A DNA stretch of 64,000 nt from the NCBI GenBank assembly GCA_003952965.2, contig CM025851.1:28112936-28176935 (forward strand), read 5' to 3'. Positions 49,454-63,300 of this stretch are shown here, one piece after another. This DNA is from Morella rubra (Eukaryota; Streptophyta; Magnoliopsida; Fagales; Myricaceae). Each line of letters starts with the position of its first letter. Within the stretch, counting starts at the first letter, position 1. The notes below the pieces were generated by a model. That model saw nothing but the letters and a program-made list of their open reading frames with translations, made no database searches and was not told the origin of the DNA. Position numbers and translations under genes: made by a program.

Positions 49454-49986
49454 CTAATTCCAGCGCGGCAACGGGACAGCAAAGAACTTCATCAACCCCT
49501 CACTGCAGAGAGCTCCGTTTTGGCCACCAGAAGCAAAGTAGTAAGGCCTCCACATATTCAGCACAACCACAAACCCTTCACCGCTTCCCTGTCTTTCGTT
49601 TGCCAACAGCTTTGCCCTTCTGAAGTCGCATGTGATATAGCTCCACAGGTCTGGCAGTACGTAAACAGAGTAAGCATGGGAGCTGCTGTCGCTTGGCGGA
49701 GCATATTTGAACACTGCAAATTGAGGGAACAACGTAAAACAACATACATTAGTTAACCCAAGTGCACACAGTTCGTACAAATTAAATTTTTGTTAAAGCC
49801 TCGAAGCTCACCTAGTTTATCATTTATGTAAAAAGGACTGTTTTGGAGAGCCCAATCAGTGTAGTTGAAGCCGAAACGCCAGCCTTCTGACCCTCCAACA
49901 ACGATGGTTTTGGCCTCACCAACTGCCAATAGAGAGGCAGCCATCAGAAGTAGGACGAATCCTTGTGCTCCGTAGCTAAAAGCCAT
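49454..49986 (-). CDS. Phytocyanin-like (early nodulin-like) secreted protein lacking copper ligands
   Basis: Two exons, 49986-49812 and 49713-49454, joined at a split Val codon (GT-AG), giving 144 residues. The frame is open upstream to a TTG; the ATG at 49986 is the first. A signal peptide at 1-25 ends GEA. The mature domain starts KTIVVGGSEGWRFGFNYTDW, the usual phytocyanin opening, and contains the family phrase AKLLANERQGSGEGF and WRPYYFASGG. The structural disulphide cysteines remain (C87, C128). Of the usual copper ligands, the first His is Tyr73, the Cys is Ser120 and the second His is Leu127, so type-1 copper binding is not expected. There is no obvious C-terminal GPI signal, so it is probably an apoplastic protein of the early-nodulin-like class. 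Confidence 0.88.
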
Positions 49987-50081
49987 CTTCGTTCTCAATG
50001 CTAGCTAGCTTTCTATGGGCCTGAAGGAAAACCAAGGTGGAAATGATATATGGTGGCAAGAGAGTACGAGCTAATGCAGCT

Positions 50082-50089
50082 TTATATAT
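50082..50089 (-). promoter_or_regulatory. TATA box of the phytocyanin-like gene
   Basis: On the minus strand this reads CATATATAAAG, about 100 bases before the ATG at 49986. Spacing fits a leader of about 65 bases. Confidence 0.5.
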
Positions 50090-50097
50090 GGGAAATT

Positions 50098-51850
50098 TTG
50101 GCAACGTATTTCAAAAGTAAACATGGAGAGATCCCAATTAAATTCAACATTTGCGTTCTCCGTATTTCCACATGCATTACCAAAATTCTTTTCCCAGTAG
50201 GTGATTTCTTACAGGCCCGAAGCCAAATTACAAATATGTCCCTGATTTTCAGTCAACTACAAGAACTATTTGTGCGACAATTTAGTGAAGAAGGAATGGG
50301 CTAAATGGTCAGTTCTTTGGGTTGAAGAGCACGTTTTGTCGTCACAATTTCGGTAAGTTTCCATTTAGGAGAAGAATTTGATGGTATTGGGTAATGATCA
50401 GTGAGAAACTAAGGTCATCCAATCAACTGAATGTGGGTTGGTGGGTTCATGGGAAACGTTAACACGAGGGTCAACGGTCAAACAATGGCATCTGCTGTCC
50501 ACACTTGCTAGCAGGCTGAAAGTCCGCCAGTCCAGGTTGTGTTAGAGCCCAAATCATCTTCAGGCCTGAAAATACACGAAAGCCCATCATGATAGCCCAA
50601 TTAAGCGGGCTGATATAAGCACGATAAAGGGTGAGATATCGACGTACGACAGTAGCCTTGAACTTCAGTGGAATAACACTAAGACCAGTCGACCAAAATC
50701 CTGTCTCCGTCCCTCATAGACTACCCAGTCCTGTTCGTCCAAAGCCGGGTTGCTGGGAAAGTAGAAGGTATGTTATGTTAGTTATTTGAAGCTTTGTTGT
50801 ACTTTATCAGTTTGGCATTCGAAATTCTTGATGCACTTAGCCTTTGGGGTTTCTGAATTCCTACGGCATAAACCTGGAGGATAGTTCAATTACAAAATTG
50901 GGAAGCAGTTGGGTATTTGGTGCCCGAAAGAAACTACTATTGAACTTGGATTTATTAAATTTTTGTTGGTGTCAAATGCAGAAAGCACCTCACTTAGAAG
51001 ATCGGCGATAATTGGGGTGTCTAATCTTCGGCACCAACTTGAATAATCCAAACCATGCATTTGATTTATGATTTTATGACTAATATTTTGACGGATATTT
51101 GATGTAGTAAAGAAGAATATGGGAACAAAAATAAGAAGTTTTTTTTAGGTATTACAGCTTTCAGTTTTTAATTTTCATTTGGTAGGCTTATTCCTGTAGT
51201 CGTGGGTTTACTTCTTAAGTTGGGACTTGGAACACATCTGGTGGTGGGCTTCAGGTATCTCTGGAAATTTTGCCACCAATGTGGGAGTGTACAAGTTTAT
51301 TTGGTTTCACTCAGTTTTGAAATTCCATTTACAGTAAAGCAGAAAAAAAAAGCTCATGTACCGAGCTATTGGGTTTGTTCATTTTGTCAATGACATAGAG
51401 CGTCCTCTGCAATCAAGTTTGTAAGTTCCAAACAGGGTCTCACTTATCCAATTGCTTGATAAAACCGTTAATTTATGCAGCTTGATTAGGGCCTTGAATG
51501 ATAGAGTTAGCGTCAAGGTTGATACATTACTCTTAGGTAATCAATCTCACAGGCAATGATTAGATGAGTTCATGGTCTTGAGAAAGCTTTGTTGACAGCA
51601 ACTAGTTGCAGTCCATTTAGATGGCCAGTTGTTCGATTTTTAAACTTGAATATCTCCTATTATGTTCAATTGTGTGATTTGAACATAATAGGTGTCGGGA
51701 CCTCACAAGGCAAAGCCTAGGGGCATTTCATTCTTCAGTCACTGGCTTCATTTAATAAATTAGATTTATTGTAGCAGGAGATGTTAAGATTCTTCAAAAT
51801 AGCAGTTGAACTTGTGGAGCTGTTGTGTTAGTTTTTATGATAAAGACGAG
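50098..51850. other. Region between divergent genes; probable promoter and leader of the thioredoxin-fold gene
   Basis: No protein-coding frame was recognised. Around 50690-50768 a short GC-richer stretch ends AAAGTAGAAG followed by GTATGTTATG, which could be a 5' untranslated exon with its donor. The rest is intron-like T-rich sequence leading to the coding exon at 52326. Confidence 0.35.
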
Positions 51851-52325
51851 ACTCGGTTTTTACGGAAGCTTTTTCACTTGATATGCTTGGTGGGAGCTCC
51901 TATATCCAACTCTTGACACAACTAGGTGAAAGCTCTGTATTATGCGAAGTTGCTCCTCAAATAGGTCCAATAATTGTCGTGCTCATATAATCGATGATAT
52001 TTTACCCAGTTGATAGAAATATTTTGGATATTATGTTCGGAAAAGAAATTTGATTTGTGCCTTTGAGCTCTAGCTTAAACGCCACCCCTCCTATTTTAAG
52101 ATTAAGGCAGAGGGTTGGGTCATTGATTCACCTGCTAGCAGCTGTGTTACTTGGCTATTATGTTCTCCAAAAAGGTGTAATTTGTTTCATTATTTTTTGA
52201 AGTGCATTCACTTGTCTTTGCTTGTTCCAGGCAGGGACATTGCTTTCTTTACCTGTACTTTTCATCTTTATATTGGTCTCCATGGGGCGATGAAATGAAG
52301 GATATTGAGTTCTTGAAATCCAGCA

Positions 52326-53706
<1,381 letters not shown>

Positions 53707-54060
53707 CCCGCTTGGAAAAAAGAACTAGTGTAGCATCCTCTCAACTTTATATACACTGCGAACAGCTGCATCCCTTATATACACATGCACAGTTCTTTTG
53801 AGCAAAACGGCAATGAAAAAGCTTCTCTTTATAGCACGATAAATCGCATGGATTATTTCAGTTCCAAATGGTTTGTTTTTGTTTTTGTTTTTGTTTTTTT
53901 TGCTTTTTGCTTTTTCTAGAATATTCCGTCACAATTTGTCCTTCCGTTGCTGAAAGTCACTCCTAGTTGACAGTCACAGATATCGTTTCGTATTGTAAAA
54001 CGACCTGCCTTTTGTCTTGCAATATAACTTTTAGTGATTTCAACTAAAACTACCTAAGGA
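53707..54060. other. 3' flank of the thioredoxin-fold gene
   Basis: AT-rich, with GTTTTT repeats near 53878-53896 and no gene recognised. Confidence 0.4.
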
Positions 54061-54245
54061 GGATGTTCGGTTGTGGTGTTTTTTTGAGAATTTTTTATAT
54101 TTTGAGAATTTTTAGGTGATGTTAACTTTATTGGTATGCGTGTTTTAGTTATTTTTATATAGTGTTAAGAATGATGTTTGGTTGTAGAATATTTTGTATT
54201 ATGAGAATTCAAAAAAATCCTGAAGATTTTTTTTAACCGAACATC
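54061..54245. mobile_element. Small MITE-like element
   Basis: A perfect 11-base terminal inverted repeat, GATGTTCGGTT at 54062-54072 and AACCGAACATC at 54235-54245, encloses about 185 bases. The inside is T-rich with GAGAATTTTT repeats and an internal GATGTTTGGTTGTAG. Non-coding. No target duplication could be decided. Confidence 0.6.
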
Positions 54246-55047
54246 TTATAAAATTTCGAGTTCCGAAATTTCAATTCAGCTTCGGCACATATTTAAACTG
54301 GAATTGGAAATATTTTTAAAATTTTCAATTCCGTGAGATCGAAATTAGAATTAGTATCGGAATCGGAAATCAGCGGAATTTCCCGTTCGGATTGTTTCCG
54401 ATTAAAAAAAAAAAACAAATTGACTTACGACCTGTATCTCACTTCTCCCATTCTCCCGAGTCTCCCTCTCCCATCGTCCCGAGGTTCCCCTCCCCCCCCC
54501 CGGCCTTCTCTCTTTCTCTCACCGACGTTCAGGCTTCCAGCCAAATGTTATGGTCTCAATGCTTCGTGTTCTTCGTTCAGAGCTCACTTTGTTCTCAAAT
54601 TCTGTTGCAATTATTTCTGTGCTGTAATACTCGCAGTACCAATACCATATGACAGTCAGAATATAACCTTCGAAGTGATTGTTTAATTTCAAGCTTTATT
54701 TCTTCTCGTTGAAGTTTCTTCTGTAGTATATGATGCGTATACCCAATCTTTTCTTGGATCAGTGAAAACCGGTCCTAGTTTTGCTGATGCCGCTGTCGGA
54801 AAAATTGCACAAAGCACAAAAGTTTCTGCAGAAGGTGGTTATGAGAAGATTTTTCGACAAACGTTTGAGACTCTGCACAAAAGCCCACATATTGAAACTG
54901 GAATTTCCAGTTGCCGATTCCGGAATGGAACCGGAATCCAAATTGGTACTGGAACCGGAATGGGCCATTCCGGTACCCGCCCTTACCTCCAATTTCTCTT
55001 CTGAATACCACCGCAATATTCAAAATTTCCCTACACCTATTGGACTA
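54246..55047. other. Upstream region of the OSB gene, with hAT-like GGAATCGGAA sequence
   Basis: Two patches, 54250-54410 and 54890-54995, are rich in GGAATCGGAA / GGAACCGGAAT units. The second, read on the minus strand, begins TTGGAGGTAAGGGCGGGTACC, close to the sequence at 47131-47155. These look like terminal parts of a hAT-type element sitting within 60-150 bases of the OSB start codon. The open frame extends upstream of 55048, but that part does not look like protein. Confidence 0.4.
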
Positions 55048-57042
55048 ATGAATGCGTACCGTTTCGGAGACCTAATTAAGAAAGCGACCCGTTTCTCTCA
55101 GCAAAGGCTGGCCTCCACAGCCGCGAGCCCCATATCTCCACTGAACTACTTCACCGACAATGACGAAGGCGGCAGCGCAGTGTACCGGCACGCTCTGAAA
55201 TTTCAGCGGCCTGGGACCATAAAGTTGGAGATGCAGTTGGTGAACACCGTTAGCTTTATTGGGAATGTGGATTATCCCTTGAAGTTCATTAACGGGAGGA
55301 ACAGCGGTCGCTTGGGCGTTCACACTATGCTCTCTGTGAAACCCTCCCCTGACTCCAGCCGCAGATTTAGGTCAAAACTCGATTAAATCTGTTATTTGGA
55401 AGTTGGTGACGCTTTCTAGTTTGCTGCTATTTATGTAGACTCACAGTCTGCAGTTTGTGAACAGGATACTACTGAATATGTGGGACAGGATGGCAGAAAT
55501 GTCGTTAGAACATTTGAAAAGCGATGATTTTGTGTATGTTTCAGGTCGTTTGGGATCTTTTACGAAGCCTCGGGAGGATGCGAAGCTCAGAACATATTAC
55601 AAGGTTCAGAAGTGAATTACGATTTCTTTTTATTTTTTGGTTTGGGGGGGGGGGGGGGGGGTGATGTTTTGGTGGCATTGGGGTGATTAACATTGTTTAT
55701 CTCTTAATTTGACTGCTCATTTAGGAAGTGTCTTCCGCATGTTTAACCTTGTGTTTCATGGTGATCGGTGTCTAGTAGGGAATTAATTTTCTTTTTGGAT
55801 CCCACTTTCATCTTAGTCTAATAGCAGCTCAAGCTTTCACCTTATGATTTTTTGTTGCATTCTTTTCATTTGCTGATCATGTCTGGTGTTATTTTTAATG
55901 ATTTATTGGCTATTTGATTGGGATGGACTTGTATCTTGTAAAAGCTAATAGACTATGCTTGCTGAGAGATTACGAGAACAAATGACTGCACCTTAGACCT
56001 TTACCCTCTTCTGATGTTGTAGATGTGATGGATAGAGGGGAGCAGTTTTTTTCCCAGTTTCAAAACATATGCACAACCTCTATCTTAATAACCATATTTA
56101 TTTGTTCCGTTTAGGTCACCGTTGAAGAATTAAATTATGTCAGCAAAGGTAGTCGAGGGTCAACTAGCCAAGGACAGAAGTTACAATCAGAAGCAGGTAC
56201 GATTGCTCCCTCTGTTGAAATGTTGCACGCATATTTTTTTCGAGGCTTTCTACTGTTCAAGCTCATTGATTTTTGTTTTTGGGGGAGTTACTTGGAAAAG
56301 GCAAGAACACTACAAAGCAAGTAACTGAAACCGTGTTATATGGGGAGTGTTGTCAACAGGGGATTGGTGTAGCTGACCAAGAAACAGTTAGAATCAGGCT
56401 AACAGATGTTGGTGATCAAAGACAATTTTACTTCTATGCTTAAATGCATATAATCACCTCAATGCAAGTGCTGCTTGAAAGAGTTTGGCATTTTGTTTTC
56501 CAAGGATTAGAGTTGTAATTCTTTAGGTTGTGGGCTATCCAACTTTTTATTGTGTTCTTTAATGCAGCAAAAACAATTGGGCACTGCAATGTACTTGAAG
56601 TTTTGGTTTAGTGACAATTGATAGTTCAGTTGAGGAGGGGTTCAGCTTTTTTAGTTGACCATGAGCCCTTCACCAATTAATCAACTGCATTACCATGGCT
56701 CACCTTAAAAGCTATTCAGTTTTGCCCATAATCTTTGTCTCAAGGCTTATCTATGCTTATCTAGGTGGAACTGCCTTGGAAAAGTACAAAGACCACCTTC
56801 ACTTGTGGCAAGTGTTTTTCAGCAATCCATACGAGTGGTGGGATTACAGGAGGCGTAAGAAAACTGAAAAGCATCCAGATTTCAAGCACAAGGATACTGG
56901 TGAAGCTCTCTGGTTGAATCCAAATGATCCTCCATGGATTAAAAGACAACTCCAAATACTTGATACAAAAATGGCAGAACAAGGCCAACGTGACCCTGTA
57001 GGTTCCAGTTCCCGTGTCTCTACTTGGATATATGATGACTAG
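55048..57042 (+). CDS. Organellar single-stranded DNA-binding protein (OSB type)
   Basis: Four exons, 55048-55370, 55465-55603, 56115-56196 and 56765-57042, with GT-AG borders and consistent phase, give 273 residues. The start MNAYRFGDLIKKATRFSQQRLASTA has the Arg/Ser pattern of a mitochondrial presequence. An SSB-like OB-fold follows (about 60-160): LVNTVSFIGNVDYPLKF, LGVHTMLSVK, then DDFVYVSGRLGSF and TYYKVTVEELNYV. The C-terminal part holds a single plant-specific PDF motif (about 196-246): LWQVFFSNPYEWWDYRRRKK, HPDFKHKDTGEALWL, PPWIKRQL. OSB proteins bind single-stranded organelle DNA; Arabidopsis OSB1 limits mitochondrial recombination. The single PDF motif points to the smaller members. 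It lies between the intact and broken thioredoxin-fold copies. Confidence 0.92.
55644..55661. repeat. Poly-G run of 18 in an OSB intron
   Basis: Eighteen consecutive G in the intron between the second and third OSB coding exons, 40 bases after the donor. Confidence 0.85.
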
Positions 57043-57568
57043 GGTTGAGTCTGCAGGCCTTCAAAGAACAATCTGCTATGGTATGTTGGCTATATACAGG
57101 CTTTTACGATCTTGCTGTTGGTGTCTAACTAGAAGAAAAATGAAGAATGGAAAGCAATACTGATACTAGACAGGAATTTGAGCATGAAATTTCATGCTGT
57201 ATATATCCAAGGGCACATCTCAATTGCAAAGGTTGACCATATCAAGCTCTGAAGCTTACCATAGTCAATTCTTTGTACAGGGATACAGGTATTAGATACA
57301 TGACACATATGAATACATCTGCATTAAGACTTTCCCAATTATACTGAACTTGCAATGTTTTCAAGACGGAGTGCATATCTACAAACTTTTTGGCATTATT
57401 GAAACTAAGTTCGGATAAGAAAACTGTCTCTTTGAAATTTTCTGCTTATATTTAATGAGAATTCCTAATTGGGGCTTGGCCTCACTTTCTTAGATTCTTT
57501 AGCTTTCTTGAAGGCTTGCATCTACCTTTAGGCTTTCTCACCTTGTATATTACTTGAAGCGTCAACTA
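57043..57568. other. 3' flank of the OSB gene
   Basis: Non-coding, likely including the OSB 3' untranslated region. It leads directly into the second copy of the thioredoxin-region duplication. No other feature was recognised. Confidence 0.4.
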
Positions 57569-58929
57569 ACTCGGTTTCTACGGAAGCTTTTACATGTATG
57601 CTTGGCGGGAGCTCCTATGTCCAACTATTGACACAATTAGGTGAAAGCTCTGTATTATGCAAAGTTGCTCCCCATGTAGGTCCAATACTTGTCGTGCTCA
57701 TATAATCAATGATGTTTTACCCAGTTGATAGAAATATTTTGGCTATATGTTTGGAAAAGAAATTTGATTTGTGCATTTGAGCTCTAGCTTAAACGCCACC
57801 CCTTCTATTTTTAGATTAAGGCGGAGGGTTGAGTCATTGCTTCACCTGCTGGCTGCTGTGTTACTTGCAGGAAAGGAAAATAACCAATGAAATTTAATGT
57901 TCTCAAAAAAGGTGTTAATTTGTTTCATTATTTTTTGAAGTGCATTCACTTGTCTTTGCTTGTTCCAGGCGGGACATTGCCTTCTTTACCTGTACTTTTG
58001 ATCTTGATTTTTGTCTCAATGGGCAACGAAATGAAGGATATTGAGTTCTTGCAATCCAGTAATGAATGGGAAATCTGTGGAAATGGATTCTTTTCCCAAA
58101 CAACCTCTGTTTTGCCTGAAGTGGCCATGGGACACACATCAATATCCTAGAAATACCAACATCTGCAGCTTTGAGGGTCCTTGGATATTGAAATCCTTGC
58201 AAAATCTTGGGTCTGTTGCTTTCAATTTCATCACCTCTGTTTCAAAATCTTCATCCCATTGATCAGTACCTTTAAGCCCTTCCAATTGGATGCTGCAACC
58301 AACCAAAAGTTGGAATTTACAGTCGAGAAAGAAGATCTTGACTCCTGAAAAGCAAGGCGAGGCAGAGCATAGAGCATTTGCTGCAGCTTTAGCAATTGGC
58401 AAAGAAATTACAGTGGTCGAGTTCTACTCACCGAAATGCAGGCTATGCAATTCTTTAGTAAATTTTGTTTCGGAGGTGGAGAGGAGAAACTCAGATTGGG
58501 TCAACATTGTCATGGCAGATGCAGAAAATGATAAATGGCTACCCGAGGTACTGTATGTTCCTCCTGATTTTACACATAAATATACACAGGATGGGGTCTA
58601 GTGTTTTGCTTGCTTGCTGGATATGTTTATTTGGCATCAGTGGACAAAATCACGAAGTTTCTCCGTTTATCGTGCAAGCAATATAGTCTCTTTGCCTTTT
58701 TAGGTTTCTATATCATGGGCAAGACGATTCATTTTGTATTGAGCTATGACAGAGATTGTCATGGGAATGGATTACCGAGGAGTTTTTCCCCAGTCTATGA
58801 CGTACTGCAATTTCATATACTGTAGAAACCATGTTATTGGCACAAAAAGAAAAGGATGCAAGACTCTGTAACACTTCCCAACCTTTCAATTGCTTCAGAA
58901 TGTCCCCACTCAATCGTGACAGATGAAAG
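57569..58929. repeat. Duplicated segment, copy 2 (thioredoxin-fold exon 1 region)
   Basis: Diverged copy of 51851-53179 in the same orientation. It includes a stretch near 57871-57900 that differs from copy 1. Similarity stops at GACAGATGAAAG and no counterpart of exon 2 follows. Confidence 0.85.
58062..58547 (+). pseudogene. Thioredoxin-fold pseudogene, exon 1 only
   Basis: Counterpart of 52326-52811: it begins [20 protein letters not shown] and keeps [11 protein letters not shown] and NDKWLPE. One C is missing in the run before TTGATCAG (near 58258), which shifts the frame into a TGA stop after SSSH. A compensating extra A near 58307 restores the frame before the thioredoxin domain. The second exon, with the cis-proline half of the fold, is absent downstream to 60308. 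A shorter frame from an internal ATG (58290) could make only half a domain. It is therefore most likely non-functional. Confidence 0.8.
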
Positions 58930-60308
58930 TACTTTACATGATGAGCCAATAACAAGCATGAAATATAGGTGTGCTGCTTGAGTCTAAAGAGAATGAAATT
59001 TAAGTTCCACGCAATCGCTAGTGATATCATTTCGATAATGCATCCCTAAGCAGTGGCCAGGACTTGTTTGGGTTATGTTTAATGCACGACCACTGCATTT
59101 TACTCATGTTTAGCTGTATACGTTGGAGAATATAAGCCCACATGATAGGGAGTATATGCCACACGTTTAGTCTTCGTGTCAGGATCTGGCCCTTTGAAAC
59201 TGATATATCAAGTCCGCTACGGCACTCGGTTTATCAGTGGTCCCGATTGGGAAAGTTATGAGACAACATGAGATGGTAGTTAAATATGCTGACAAACTCT
59301 GAACAAGAAGCACACATTTTGTCTGTTGGGGAATGTTATAGCTGCAAGGAACATGTCGGATAAACATCATCTCAAAACAAGAAAAAAAACATCATTTCGT
59401 CCATACTAATTAGTTTAGGGTGTCATAGATTTATAGCGTTCACAAAGATTAAGCAGCTTAAATTTTTTGATAAACCACACTTTCGGCCAATTAAAAAATA
59501 TTCCGATCCAGCCCGATTGCTTATTAAGTAGGGAGTTTTAAGGCGGCCCAACTATTAATCCGAAATTGATCCAGGCCTTTATTCGATACATTGGGCTTTT
59601 TCTCTTTGGGCTCAACTTGAGTTTCCTTGGACCGCAGTATGAACCGCATTGGATCACTCGAATGCATATGTCCACACGGGGGAAAATGGATTAATTCCCC
59701 CCCCCCACCCCCCCAAACAAAAAAAAAAGTTTCACTTTGCAGTCTCAGCCAATTTTCACCCGCGCAGTCCAAGTCTAGTCTGTGTGAAGATTTTGAATAA
59801 AATCGGAAGTACCGTACTTCATGATTAAAAATAAATAAAAATCCATCCATGTAATATAAAGGATCAGAACATGCTTCTTTTTCTCTTGGCATATTTTCTT
59901 ATCAGACATACGAATGCAGGAAATGTGGCAAAATTCCTTCAAACCCACCCGAGATTACAAGATATGACATTGCAAAGGAAGCGAGCTAGTAACAATCCAC
60001 AAGTCATTTAGCCAAAGGAGGATAAGAGAATTTCCGAATCTTCGGGCCAATGAAGAAAGAAAAGGGTACTTGTCCAAAATAAAGAAAGAAAAGGATAAAA
60101 AGGGTAGCAAAGTCTGCAATCTGTACGTAAGGACGAAGGGTAAAAAGCTGCTGCCATTAACAGCCGCTTCCTTACCTCCATCTGCTTCTATCAACAAACC
60201 CAAAACATGGGGAGAATCGACTTCTTCAGATTGTTTGAACCATAGGGACCTACTTGCAATGAAATATATTCAGAGATGTTAGAAAATGACAAACTTGAAA
60301 CAGCCTAA
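58930..60308. other. Intergenic region and GCP4 3' flank
   Basis: AT-rich with a CCCCCCC-ACCCCCCC patch near 59697-59714. Frames on both strands (59524-59892, 60070-60282) do not resemble known proteins. The GCP4 3' untranslated region probably occupies the last few hundred bases. Confidence 0.4.
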
Positions 60309-63300
60309 TCAATCTGTCCTACTCGCGAAGGCCTTCCCCACTCTCAAGCCAACAGTTTCAGAGCTAGGTGCAATCATAAGGTTTCCAGTATCAGACATGT
60401 AGAAATAGTTGTAGTTGATCCTAGTAACCAAATCTGCCAAATGAGGGAAGTGCCCCACATTGAGCTTGAAAGATAGGACCTGCAAAGAAAACGATATGCC
60501 ATGATACGCACATTTTATCGTGGTGTTTGTATGGAAGTATGCATGTGTTTTTGTGTTCAACTGCATGAGGATATGCACATCAACTAGTGCACACTTTGAG
60601 AGTCCCATCATAAAAACAGTCAATATGAAAAATGAATACAAGTTTACCCTGAGTAGGAAAGCAATGCAGTCATCAAACTGTTTCTCAATGCGGTCAACTT
60701 CCATCTCACACCTTGCCTTGATTGCAGAAACTGCACCGCCACTACTTAGTGTTTGCTGTATAGAATAGAAATCAAGAGCTAATCCAAGGATGCTGTTGAT
60801 TCGGCTTGCAATCAGAGCCCACTGAATGCAACAAGAGAATCAAAAGAACTCAGAATTTCTTCAAGATGATCACTTCAAAGAAGATCCAAGCACTTAAGTA
60901 CGTCTCAAAGGAATGGTGTGATGACCCACCAGTTTATCAGGAACAACAAAGCACTGCCGCTGAATTGACAATAAATAGGCCTCATGTGCTTCTATGACTT
61001 CATCTAAGGATCGAGCAGCAGCCATACCGTCACAGAGTTCAAGCCATGCACTATGATACACCTGCTTACTAAATTCTTATTAGAGATCCGAGATATTCAA
61101 TTCTTCTGCAAACACAAACTCAAGACACCAACGGGTGCAAGCAAAGCTAGTAATTCATACAGCAGCCCAGCAATTATAAGGAAAAGAAAATAATGAGCAA
61201 CTTTCCAATATGTTTCCAAATATTTTAAGATGAGTTTTGCATGGAAAGGAGCTCAGTGTCAGTTAAATGCGTTATTTTCATGTATGTGACTCCATATAAA
61301 GAAGCCAAAATGACTTAGAGATCCATTTCCAATGTAAGAGAACTGCCTATAAAAAAAAAAATACAAGAACTAATATCAAATTCCATGATCCCCAAGAAGA
61401 AATCAGCTCTTATTAGGAGTCTTATGAATGCAGAAAAATATAACGGGGAAAGATCCCTTTATATCTGTAAACTATGCGGCCAATGCCACTTTGGGGCTCA
61501 AATTCTCAAAGTCATCACATTCTGTATTCAGAGAGATACCGTACTGGTCTAGCTTTATCGATTCGACCTATTGCTCTGCTTTCCAACCACCTACTCATTA
61601 TTCAGAGGTGAATCATAGAACACCGAAAGCTGTGGTATCTTATGGACCTAACATAGGTCACATCCCTCACGTTGGGAAGTATTAGTTCTCTTTAATCAAA
61701 TCAATAATTATGATCTGAATGTTCACATCATGCCACGTGGCCCATCTATTGCACGTTTTAGCCGTTAGATCTTATTGGAGGGTGCACATTGATAAAACAT
61801 GACAGTATGAGGATTCAATGTGATGAACTTGATAGTTTGGACCTCCGAAGTGATATTGGCCCCATAGATGGGGGGTGTAAAATGAGGTTTTTCCAAAAAT
61901 ATAATTTTAATTAGAAATAACATCAAACCATGTAAAAAGAGTAACTGACATTTGATGAGAAATAGAATCCTTAATTAATTTCTCCCTTCTTTCTGTCTAA
62001 GTCATTGTTTTTAGAACATCTCTGGATGCTAATGATGCACAGACAACACAAAAGCTGAATCCATCTCACAAATTGAAATCCACCTGGGTAAACAGGATAA
62101 TTTAAAGCATCAAATTCTCTGCGAATATATACAATCTATAACACAAAGTCACTTAGATAATTTACACCATCATAATTCAAGAAATTCCTTCCCCAGCAGC
62201 ACAATACTCAAATCCTTAGCCAATCTCATTAGAGGTCTATCAAATCAATAGAGGTATATATTTAATGATTTATTCCATCACTATAACTTAAAAAGCTGAT
62301 GTGTCCATGAGTTGGAAACCAAGAACAAGTCCCTGATGACTCCACTCCTATCTTTGAAATTAGAAAACCAGAAAATATGTAACTTATGAAGTGCCCACAC
62401 AGAGTAACAAATTACCATTATCATAGAAAATCCCTCAAATCAACAAAATGTTGCATGAGAAATATGTAGCTGTTTGTTTGGCTTTTAGAGTTGTACCCAA
62501 AATCCTCAAGCCAAAACACTACGTTCTTATCCAAGTCCACAGGTCAAAGATTGCAAATCGTGATCTGAAGTAATTATCCATATATAGTGAGAGAAGCCTT
62601 ACTCTGTCCATCACATATTGGTGAAAAGCATCCACAAAATGGAGGAGTTTCTGTTCCACTAACCAGTGGTGCTTGCGGCTGTTTGTTGCAGTGCCTCTAC
62701 TCTGCAAGAGGCATAACAAAGATCAAGGTAACTGGACATCATATAATCAGGGAAGTGTTAAACACGTGGCCTACAAAAACTGGCTTTTTCATCATTGATT
62801 CATAAATAACATAAATGGGTCTTCATCAACATTATATGATTTGCTCAAAAGGAAAACTCAGTGATACCGTCGAATAACATTGGACGAAAAAAAAATTATG
62901 CAAGAATAAATAACCTTCCACATCCACCTCCGAGCTTTATCGAGAACAAATTTTGCACGCTTGACCTTCAGCAAGAAGCACATCACCTACATCGAACATG
63001 GAACGGTTACAAAACACCAACAAGAGGACACCATGAATACAACCAAGAGTGGAAAAATTACATGGTTATACTTCCTGACAGCCTCTTTATTAGCAATAAG
63101 TTCAAGCGGCCAAGAGACCTGTCATATCCAATACATGCAGAAATGAAAGTTGATTGATAATATGGAGATCAGAGATGATAGGATGTGAACCTAAATATAA
63201 TATAAACCTTGTATGTGAATTTCAGTAGATCAAGGCCATCAATTCCAAGATTGTGTACACGATTTTTGCAAGGAGTCGAGGCAACAGTAGCCACATTAGG

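Noticed and set aside
49987..49998. Longer start for the phytocyanin-like protein
   Set aside because: The upstream codon is TTG, and the ATG at 49986 begins a normal signal peptide.
54781..55047. N-terminal extension of the OSB frame
   Set aside because: It translates the hAT-like GGAACCGGAAT sequence; the mitochondrial-type presequence starts at 55048.
59524..59892. 122-codon minus-strand frame
   Set aside because: Contains poly-Gly from a C run and no recognisable domain; probably chance.
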